The position numbers were made by a program, and so were the translations under genes. A stretch of DNA of 10,912 nucleotides from Chloroflexota bacterium (GTDB taxonomy: Bacteria > Chloroflexota > Anaerolineae > J102). The notes beneath the pieces are model-generated. The model did no database searches and was not told the DNA's origin. It saw only the letters and a list, made by a program, of their open reading frames with translations. Below are positions 6,353-10,912 of this stretch, one piece after another. The DNA lies in contig JAADFV010000005.1 of the NCBI GenBank assembly GCA_013152695.1, positions 1 to 10,912 on the forward strand. The letters are read 5' to 3'. The stretch's first letter is position 1. Each line of letters starts with the position of its first letter.

Positions 6353-6982
6353 ATGCGCGATAAATCAGTTCCTGATATTGTCGTAGGACGTTTACCCGTT
6401 TACCTCAGGGTGCTCAACTATCTCATCGGCGAAGGTCGATATATCACTTCCTCCCAAGAACTAGGTGACCGCCTGGGGATAAGCTCTGCTCAGATACGAA
6501 AAGACCTCTCTCATTTTGGGGAGTTTGGAAAGCAGGGAACAGGGTACGATGTTGCTTTCTTACGCGATCAACTCAAGAAGATTCTTCATGTCGATCGGAG
6601 ATGGGCGGTTGTATTGATCGGTGCTGGCGATTTAGGCCATGCCTTAGCCCACTACAACCGTTTTGTCGAAGGGGGCTTTGATATTGTAGGAGTTTTCGAC
6701 AGTGATCCCGAAAAAATCGGTCAGCCCTTTGGTAAGTTTATCATCCATGGAATGTCAGAGTTGGGGGATGTGGTTCGCAAATATGATGTCAAGATGGGCA
6801 TTATTGCGGTACCTCCTACAGCGGCCAGTGCCGTCGCTAAATCACTGATTGAGTTGGGCGTGGTTTCAATCCTCAATTATGCTCCTGTGACGCTCATGGT
6901 TCCAGCTGGGGTGAGGGTGCAGTATATCGATCCTGTCGCCCATTTACAGCACATGGCATATTACCACAGCGAGGAGAGTTAG
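6353..6982 (+). CDS. rex: Redox-sensing transcriptional repressor Rex
   Basis: Rex is a cytoplasmic dimeric repressor that senses the NADH/NAD+ ratio: NADH releases it from DNA and allows expression of fermentative and respiratory genes. The 209-residue protein is full length. The N-terminal winged helix (about 1-80) has the family hallmark [19 protein letters not shown] (44-62). The Rossmann domain begins with [13 protein letters not shown] (86-98, glycines 90, 92, 95) and continues with [11 protein letters not shown] (113-123). The C-terminal segment [14 protein letters not shown] (174-187) through the terminal helix (194-203) matches the domain-swapping region. AGGAG (6342-6346) is 6 nt before the ATG. 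It is divergent from the AOR/ADH operon, the kind of gene Rex commonly controls elsewhere, and has a palindrome resembling its own site upstream. Confidence 0.97.
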   Translation: MRDKSVPDIVVGRLPVYLRVLNYLIGEGRYITSSQELGDRLGISSAQIRKDLSHFGEFGKQGTGYDVAFLRDQLKKILHVDRRWAVVLIGAGDLGHALAHYNRFVEGGFDIVGVFDSDPEKIGQPFGKFIIHGMSELGDVVRKYDVKMGIIAVPPTAASAVAKSLIELGVVSILNYAPVTLMVPAGVRVQYIDPVAHLQHMAYYHSEES

Positions 6983-7005
6983 GTTATTATTGCGTGCTAT
7001 CTGCT

Positions 7006-7034
7006 TTGACAGATGGCGCTGAGAACAGTATAAT
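7006..7034 (+). promoter_or_regulatory. Consensus promoter of tRNA-Glu
   Basis: TTGACA (7006-7011) and TATAAT (7029-7034) are perfect matches to the sigma-70 consensus at the ideal 17-bp spacing. Predicted start near 7041, about 16 nt before the mature tRNA. It is the strongest promoter in the window, as expected for stable RNA. Confidence 0.9.
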
Positions 7035-7056
7035 GCACGCCGTTCCTATTTACTCA

Positions 7057-7129
7057 GGCCCATTCGTCTAGTGGACTAGGATGCAGCCCTCTCAAGGCTG
7101 AGACACGGGTTCGAACCCCGTATGGGCCA
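7057..7129 (+). tRNA. tRNA-Glu (anticodon CTC)
   Basis: A 73-nt cloverleaf can be drawn by eye. The acceptor stem GGCCCAT (7057-7063) pairs with ATGGGCC (7122-7128), with discriminator A at 7129. The anticodon stem CAGCC/GGCTG encloses loop CTCTCAA with anticodon CTC, reading GAG. The T arm is ACGGG-TTCGAAC-CCCGT. The D-arm region TCGTCTAGTGG matches bacterial tRNA-Glu. The 3' CCA is not encoded (TAA follows), so it must be added by a nucleotidyltransferase. A TTC isoacceptor should exist elsewhere. The gene is a single transcription unit. Confidence 0.95.
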
Positions 7130-7130
7130 T

Positions 7131-7161
7131 AATTCCCAGGCTTAACAGTCTGGGAATTTTT
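7131..7161 (+). terminator. Intrinsic terminator of tRNA-Glu
   Basis: AATTCCCAG (7131-7139) and CTGGGAATT (7150-7158) form a perfect 9-bp stem with a 10-nt loop, running into TTTTT (7157-7161). It starts two bases after the tRNA discriminator base. Confidence 0.85.
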
Positions 7162-7167
7162 ATGCAT

Positions 7168-7197
7168 AAAAAAAGCCGCCCTTGTTATAGGGCGGCT
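7168..7197 (-). terminator. Intrinsic terminator of the Zn-ribbon/OB-fold gene
   Basis: On the minus strand AGCCGCCC (read from 7197) pairs with GGGCGGCT (ending at 7174) around an 8-nt loop, followed by a run of seven T (7174-7168). It lies 20 bp after the stop of the minus-strand gene at 7217 and forms a back-to-back pair with the tRNA terminator. Confidence 0.9.
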
Positions 7198-7216
7198 GAT
7201 TTAGTTATTTGTAAAT

Positions 7217-7624
7217 TTAGGCTGCGTGTGAATTAAGGCGGGGACGAAACTTGTAACCATATTGGATGAGCCCTTCTTCGCCTTCCACGCTCAGCTTACG
7301 TGTGACCATCTCCACAGGCATACCGATGTTGACTTCCTGCGGGTCTACATCCGTTAGTTGCGCTGTGAGCATGGGGCCTTCTTCCAGCTTGACCAGGGCC
7401 AGACTGTAAGGCGACTGGGTCTGGAATTCGGCGGGGGCTTCGTAGACTGTGGTAAAGCTATATACTTCCCCTCTACCGCTCAATTGGAAGGGATCATAAG
7501 CCGGTTTCGAACATTCGGGACATACGTCTCGTGGGGGAAATACTTTCGAGCCACAGTGCTGACAAATTTCGCCTTGTAAGCTATATCGTTGTTGTTTTAC
7601 TCGCCAGTTGCGGGCAATATGCAT
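7217..7624 (-). CDS. Zn-ribbon/OB-fold acyl-CoA-associated protein (DUF35 family)
   Basis: A 135-residue protein with an N-terminal rubredoxin-like zinc ribbon, CQHC then CPEC (two CxxC pairs 14 residues apart, residues 21-38), and a C-terminal OB fold (about 50-135, from GRGEVYSFTTVYEAP to IQYGYKFRP). In archaea and some bacteria, DUF35 proteins bridge thiolase and HMG-CoA synthase or partner other acyl-CoA enzymes, probably holding the CoA moiety. Here no thiolase or synthase is adjacent, so its partner is elsewhere. The ATG at 7622-7624 (MHIARNWRVKQQRY) is preferred because AAGGAG (7634-7639) lies 9 nt before it; a longer frame from 7642 would put that ribosome site inside its own codons 2-3. 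A possible -10 (TATACT, 7673-7668) has no clear -35. Confidence 0.9.
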   Translation of the reverse strand: MHIARNWRVKQQRYSLQGEICQHCGSKVFPPRDVCPECSKPAYDPFQLSGRGEVYSFTTVYEAPAEFQTQSPYSLALVKLEEGPMLTAQLTDVDPQEVNIGMPVEMVTRKLSVEGEEGLIQYGYKFRPRLNSHAA

Positions 7625-8019
7625 AGTAGGGGACTCCTTCATTCAATAGAAACTAGTGTCGAGGAAAAGTATAAGGCGAAGCAGCTCTCAAAAACCGTCA
7701 GACTGCTAAAATGAGCTTGCGCGCCAGTATTTGATAGTAAAAATTAAAGTTATTTTTTATTTTTGTCTAATTTTTGTACAAATAAGAAGGTTGAAATTAA
7801 CATGAAGTTACTGGTGGGGGCTGATAATCGTTATGGAAATAAGCACAATGGCAGCTCTTGTGCGGGTGAGGTACGCAGTAAGGAGTGATTGTAGAAACGG
7901 AAGAGAAAAAGAAGGGGGGGACTACAGACAGCCTCCGGCAAATGATCTCATAATGATAACGCCTTTACCTCAGTAAATTCAAAAATAGCCAACAATCTTC
8001 CTAAGGCTTCTCTTCCGTC

Positions 8020-8127
8020 ATGTCATTCTGAACGAAGTGAAGAATCTCGCCTTTCATGGAGTACGAGACCCTTCACTGGCAAATCACCTTCATGTTTGTT
8101 GCCAGGTCGACCCGTTCAGGATGACAT
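8020..8127. repeat. Palindromic extragenic repeat, copy 1 (three-way-junction form)
   Basis: The ends ATGTCATTCTGAACG (8020-8034) and CGTTCAGGATGACAT (8113-8127) pair over 15 positions with one G-T wobble. Inside are two further hairpins: GTGAAGAATCTCG (8037-8049) with CGAGACCCTTCAC (8064-8076), 11 of 13 paired, and TGGCAA (8077-8082) with TTGCCA (8099-8104). Together they draw as a three-way junction. The left arm matches copy 2 in 24 of 25 bases. No transposase and no clear target duplication are seen. I recall similar CTGAACGAAGTGAAG-type repeats from many bacterial genomes, including Chloroflexota, but could not check. Confidence 0.75.
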
Positions 8128-8134
8128 CGCCGCC

Positions 8135-8208
8135 ATGTCGTTCTGAACGAAGTGAAGAACCCCCTCTCACATGAACGGCTAGACCTTTCGCTTCACTCAG
8201 GGTGACAT
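8135..8208. repeat. Palindromic extragenic repeat, copy 2 (simple hairpin form)
   Basis: Starts 7 bp after copy 1. ATGTCGTTCTGA (8135-8146) pairs with TCAGGGTGACAT (8197-8208), three positions being G-T wobbles. After a 2x2 internal loop, GAAGTGAAG (8149-8157) pairs with TTTCGCTTC (8186-8194) with two more wobbles. It lacks the second internal hairpin of copy 1. It ends 57 bp before the ArfB-like gene. Confidence 0.75.
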
Positions 8209-8265
8209 ATGCCCCACATGCAGCGCTAGACCCCTCGTTGCCCTTATCTCTCCACTTATTTATCC

Positions 8266-8697
8266 ATGAATCCTAACACCCTCTTTATCACCAATGATCT
8301 TCAAATTCCTTTGGCTGAAATTCAGTTTCGTTTTGCACGCAGCAGTGGCCCCGGCGGCCAGCATGTCAATCGTAGCGAGACTCAGGTCGAGCTCCTCTGG
8401 GATGTCAGGAATTCCCCCTCTCTGACGCCTGAACAGCGCCAAGTCATTATGGCGGCATTGGCCAACCGCATTGACCGGAGAGGTATCCTTCATCTGGTTT
8501 CCGGACAGACACGGAGCCAGGAGCGCAACCGTCAGGAAGTGCTGAATCGTTTTGTCCACATCCTACAGGAGGCTCTGCGTCCCCAGCGTCCGCGACGCCC
8601 TACACGACCTACAGCTTCAGCTAAAGAGAAGCGCCTGCAGCGGAAAAAACTGCGCGGTCAGATCAAGCGGTGGCGCCGGGTTGATGAGGGGGATTAG
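8266..8697 (+). CDS. arfB: Peptidyl-tRNA hydrolase ArfB-like ribosome-rescue factor (YaeJ family)
   Basis: ArfB rescues ribosomes stalled on mRNA lacking a stop codon: its tail enters the empty mRNA channel and its GGQ motif hydrolyses the peptidyl-tRNA. This 143-residue protein is the usual ArfB length, well below a class I release factor, and lacks the codon-recognition domain. The catalytic segment is SSGPGGQHVNRSETQVEL (26-43, GGQ at 30-32). The last 35 residues are highly basic (RRPTRPTASAKEKRLQRKK, then KRWRR), as required for the channel-binding tail. No Shine-Dalgarno sequence precedes the ATG; TTGCCC (8238-8243) and TTATTT (8257-8262) could give a very short or leaderless transcript, but this is weak. 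Upstream lie two palindromic repeats; 14 bp downstream is the end of the convergent membrane protein gene. Confidence 0.93.
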   Translation: MNPNTLFITNDLQIPLAEIQFRFARSSGPGGQHVNRSETQVELLWDVRNSPSLTPEQRQVIMAALANRIDRRGILHLVSGQTRSQERNRQEVLNRFVHILQEALRPQRPRRPTRPTASAKEKRLQRKKLRGQIKRWRRVDEGD

Positions 8698-8711
8698 TCC
8701 CTGATTTGGGT

Positions 8712-10094
8712 TTAGCCTGGCTGGGCTTCTGCCATGAGGGGTGCCTCGTTTTCATCTGGCCAATAATACCCGAGAACAAACAGGGCCAGAATGTATCCTA
8801 AGTAGTTTTCGTTGAGGAAGCGAGAAAAGAAAGAGAATACCAATAATAAGAGAGCTGTGTGGCTGTAAATCAGGGCAACTGTGTTGTGACGTAGCTGTCT
8901 GAAAAGGAGGTAGGCGAGAAGTGGTAAGCTGAACAGAAGCTCTGGTATCCAAAAAGGCCAATAGGCAAAGCGATCGACGAGAGTTCCCGTGGCCAACACC
9001 CAATTGGCAAAGCCCCATCCCCAAACCTGATAATGAACTGTAGCAGTACCGGCAGCCCACCGCCAGACATCGTCGAGTAGAGCGTTGAAATCCCAAAGTG
9101 CATAGGGCGCGACGAAAATGAGAAAAACCAGGAGAGCGGGGGCTGTTTTGCGAAACATTTCCGGCGCCTGTTTCCGTATTTCTGCCCAAGAAAGGGCATG
9201 ATTACCCCATAATGCCACTATCCAGAAGGGCGCCATGAACCAGGCTGTTGGCTTGGATGCCCAGGCAATTCCCATGAAAACAGCACTAAGGAGTACTCGT
9301 TTCTGTGTCAACATCCATAGGCTGAGCATAAGCCACACTAAAACGAAGCTGTCGTTCTGTCCAAACACCACATCTAGCCCCATAATGGGATTCAAGGCCA
9401 AGAGCATGGTCAATTCTAATGCCTGCCGGGGACGATGACGCAATTGCCGGGGGATGAGGATCAGGACAAGCAAGAAAAGCAGCAAGTAGGTAAAACGTTG
9501 GTCGTACCATCCCCACAAGGCCGTGGAAAGGAGTTTGACCGGTGCAGAAAGAACAAAGGTAGCGGGGAGGTAGGGGTAATGTTCGAGAGCAGTACGAAAT
9601 TTGGGAAAACCCCATTCGGCCATGGGGGTGTTGGCATAGGATTCGGTATAGGGATTACGCCCGCTGAGAAAGTAATCAATAGTCACCTCGGTTTGAATCA
9701 CCCCCCCATCATGACTGTACGAATGAGGCAAATTGTCATGCCGTAACAAGGTCATTTTGATCGTGGGTAGAAAGACCAAAGCAAGCAAGATGATCCACAA
9801 CAGGCCCCATTTCAGCGCTATGAGCTTGCGTTCAGACAGTCTATTGCCAAGACTATCGGCCAAAGCATAGAGAATAAAGCAGAAAATACTCAGGGCTGCC
9901 AACACCAAGAAAACGGGATCCCCGAACCAAGGGCCAAAAGCATCGGCAGCACCCTGGGGTAAGAGACCTCCCATCCAGGGATGATTCACCACATTCTGAA
10001 AATGCTCAAACAGACTATTTTCGGCAAAACTGTTGATGCGCAAACGCGCCGTCAACAGTAAAAAAAGGAGAATGACATCAAAAGAGGGTCGCAT
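8712..10094 (-). CDS. Polytopic membrane glycosyltransferase, GT-C type (GT87/DUF2029-like)
   Basis: A 460-residue protein with about ten to twelve hydrophobic segments (for example 59-79, 95-111, 201-215, 228-244, 249-263, 268-296, 318-335, 377-399, 407-423, 430-444). GT-C enzymes transfer sugars from polyprenyl-phosphate donors to lipids, glycans or proteins on the outer face of the membrane. The region after the third segment, with HDGG (128-131) and DYFLSGRNPYTE (140-151), resembles the acidic extracytoplasmic loop of this fold. FGQNDSFVLVWLMLSLW (244-260) and GIAWASKPTAWFMAP (275-289, Lys281) resemble GT87-type proteins. AAAAGG (10108-10103) lies 8 nt before the ATG. It is 106 bp downstream of tyrA on the same strand and may be cotranscribed or have its own promoter. 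Donor and acceptor are unknown; the exact family is less sure than the class. Confidence 0.7.
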   Translation of the reverse strand: MRPSFDVILLFLLLTARLRINSFAENSLFEHFQNVVNHPWMGGLLPQGAADAFGPWFGDPVFLVLAALSIFCFILYALADSLGNRLSERKLIALKWGLLWIILLALVFLPTIKMTLLRHDNLPHSYSHDGGVIQTEVTIDYFLSGRNPYTESYANTPMAEWGFPKFRTALEHYPYLPATFVLSAPVKLLSTALWGWYDQRFTYLLLFLLVLILIPRQLRHRPRQALELTMLLALNPIMGLDVVFGQNDSFVLVWLMLSLWMLTQKRVLLSAVFMGIAWASKPTAWFMAPFWIVALWGNHALSWAEIRKQAPEMFRKTAPALLVFLIFVAPYALWDFNALLDDVWRWAAGTATVHYQVWGWGFANWVLATGTLVDRFAYWPFWIPELLFSLPLLAYLLFRQLRHNTVALIYSHTALLLLVFSFFSRFLNENYLGYILALFVLGYYWPDENEAPLMAEAQPG

Positions 10095-10200
10095 AAGGGA
10101 AGCCTTTTGGAATCAGGACAAAAAGCAGCAGAGGTTGAGGAGTCGTTTCTTTAGGCAACCGAACTCCCTTCCCCTGGTAGGGAATGCTGCTATCATACCA

Positions 10201-10912
10201 TTATCTCTTTCCCTCTTCCCAGTTGCGTCGCGAAGAGGCAATGGCTTTTAAGGCCGTTGCCAAGGATGTTTCATCTCCATCTTGCAGCCATTGCTGCCAT
10301 TGTGCCAGGGTATTCTGAAAGTCCTCGAGGGCAGCGATGATGGCGGGGCGGTTGGTAAAGAGAATGTCGAGAAGCATTCTCACATCCGAACCGGCGACGC
10401 GGCTGCTATCGCGAAAACCACTGGCTGCAACATCCCAAACCGTCGGATCGATATGGGCCACATTCCGCGTGTGTTCGACCAGGGCGCAGGCAGTGAGATA
10501 CGGTAGATGGCTGATGGCAGCAACCAGACGATCATGCCGGCTGGGTTCGAGAATGAGGGGACGGGCGCCGATAGTTTCGATCAGCGTCAGAGCTAGAGCC
10601 TGGGTCGAGTCGGTCGTACGGGGGAGCGGGCAGAGGACAAAGGTGCAGCCACGGTAAAGGCCTGCCTCGGCCGCAGCCAAGCCTGCTTGCTCTTTGCCAC
10701 ACATGGGATGGCCGCCAATGGCTTGTACATGCTCGGGTAAGGAATCCAGGGCTTCACAAATGACTTGCTTGGTACTGCCCATGTCGATAAGAATGGCTCC
10801 TGGTTGCATGACCCCGCCCAGGAGAGGAATCTGGCGCAGAATCGTACGTACGGGCGTTGCCAGGATAACCAGGTCTGCCTCTCGAGCTGCCGCCTCGGCA
10901 TCGAGGGTGACA
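10201..10912 (-). CDS. tyrA: Prephenate dehydrogenase, C-terminal part (5' end beyond the window)
   Basis: TyrA oxidatively decarboxylates prephenate to 4-hydroxyphenylpyruvate with NAD(P)+ in tyrosine biosynthesis. The frame is open to the right edge, giving 236 visible residues. The first visible part, ADLVILATPVRTILRQI then GAILIDMGSTK, is the second half of the NAD-binding domain; the GxGxxG loop lies outside the window. Next come GGHPMCGKEQAG, the conserved prephenate-binding region (usually GGHPMAGxE), SHLPYLTACALV with a conserved His, and GFRDSSRVAGSD, all family hallmarks. An internal ATG at 10807-10809 is not the start, since conserved sequence continues upstream of it. There is no C-terminal ACT domain: the protein ends in a basic RRNWEEGKR tail, so feedback inhibition by an ACT domain is not expected. 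Confidence 0.95.
   Translation of the reverse strand, partial: VTLDAEAAAREADLVILATPVRTILRQIPLLGGVMQPGAILIDMGSTKQVICEALDSLPEHVQAIGGHPMCGKEQAGLAAAEAGLYRGCTFVLCPLPRTTDSTQALALTLIETIGARPLILEPSRHDRLVAAISHLPYLTACALVEHTRNVAHIDPTVWDVAASGFRDSSRVAGSDVRMLLDILFTNRPAIIAALEDFQNTLAQWQQWLQDGDETSLATALKAIASSRRNWEEGKR

Larger units (their letters stand above)
7643..8265. other. Gene-poor intergenic region with AT-rich patch and repeats
   Basis: About 620 bp without a convincing gene. From 7735 to 7800 it is strongly AT-rich with T runs, unlike its surroundings. From 7802 to 7888 an open frame of 28 codons after AAGAAGG exists but has no recognisable content. An 11-bp inverted repeat, ACGGAAGAGAA (7897-7907) and TTCTCTTCCGT (8008-8018), brackets about 100 bp. 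From 8020 on the region is filled by two related palindromic repeats, annotated separately. Confidence 0.6.

Noticed and set aside
7625..7642. Upstream ATG start (7642) for the Zn-ribbon/OB-fold gene
   Set aside because: The only good ribosome site lies inside this extension and is correctly spaced for the ATG at 7624.
8020..8127. Riboswitch or T-box leader for the ArfB-like gene
   Set aside because: The fold matches no riboswitch class I recognise, and the shared arm with copy 2 fits a dispersed repeat better.
8020..8208. CRISPR array
   Set aside because: Only two imperfect copies of different length, palindromic, with a 7-bp gap instead of regular spacers, and no cas genes.
10807..10809. 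Internal ATG as the start of prephenate dehydrogenase
   Set aside because: Conserved NAD-domain sequence (ADLVILATPV) continues in frame upstream to the window edge, so the gene is cut by the window rather than shortened.

Overview
The window is about 10.9 kb of a bacterial chromosome of moderate GC. It looks like an anaerobic or facultative member of the Chloroflexota (Anaerolineae or a relative). That assignment is inferred from gene content: a Thermus/Chloroflexi-type elongation factor P with Arg at the loop tip, a tungsten-type aldehyde:ferredoxin oxidoreductase, a Rex redox repressor, a stand-alone Zn-ribbon/OB-fold acyl-CoA-associated protein, and a palindromic repeat of a kind I associate with such genomes. 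No plasmid, phage, transposase or CRISPR array was seen.

Layout. The left edge holds the N-terminus of a membrane-anchored protein (minus strand), divergent from efp (plus, 273-830), which has a good sigma-70 promoter and a hairpin terminator. Facing efp is a compact minus-strand unit of five genes read from about 6170 down to 927: an SCP2-type lipid-binding protein, an iron-type alcohol dehydrogenase, an aldehyde:ferredoxin oxidoreductase, and two tandem patatin-like hydrolases. Junctions are 3, 9 and 14 bp gaps and finally a 4-bp ATGA overlap, so this is almost certainly one operon. Its extended -10 promoter carries a GC-rich palindrome at the predicted transcription start. Divergent from it is rex, whose own candidate promoter has a TTGTG-N6-CACAA palindrome at its start.

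Downstream of rex are a tRNA-Glu(CTC) gene with a perfect consensus promoter and terminator, then a convergent Zn-ribbon/OB-fold gene with its own oppositely facing terminator. A gene-poor gap of about 640 bp follows, holding an AT-rich patch and two related palindromic repeats, the first of which can be drawn as a three-way junction. Then come an ArfB-like ribosome-rescue factor (plus), a polytopic GT-C-like glycosyltransferase (minus) and the C-terminal two thirds or more of prephenate dehydrogenase (minus, running off the right edge).

How the genes may work together. The five-gene unit combines predicted lipid hydrolases, a lipid carrier, an acid/aldehyde oxidoreductase and an aldehyde/alcohol dehydrogenase, beside the NADH-sensing repressor Rex. 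The reading I favour is a redox-controlled route linking acyl lipid, free acid, aldehyde and alcohol, working either as an electron sink making alcohols (perhaps for wax esters or ether lipids) or in reverse for alcohol/aldehyde oxidation. The families are well supported; the pathway is inference.
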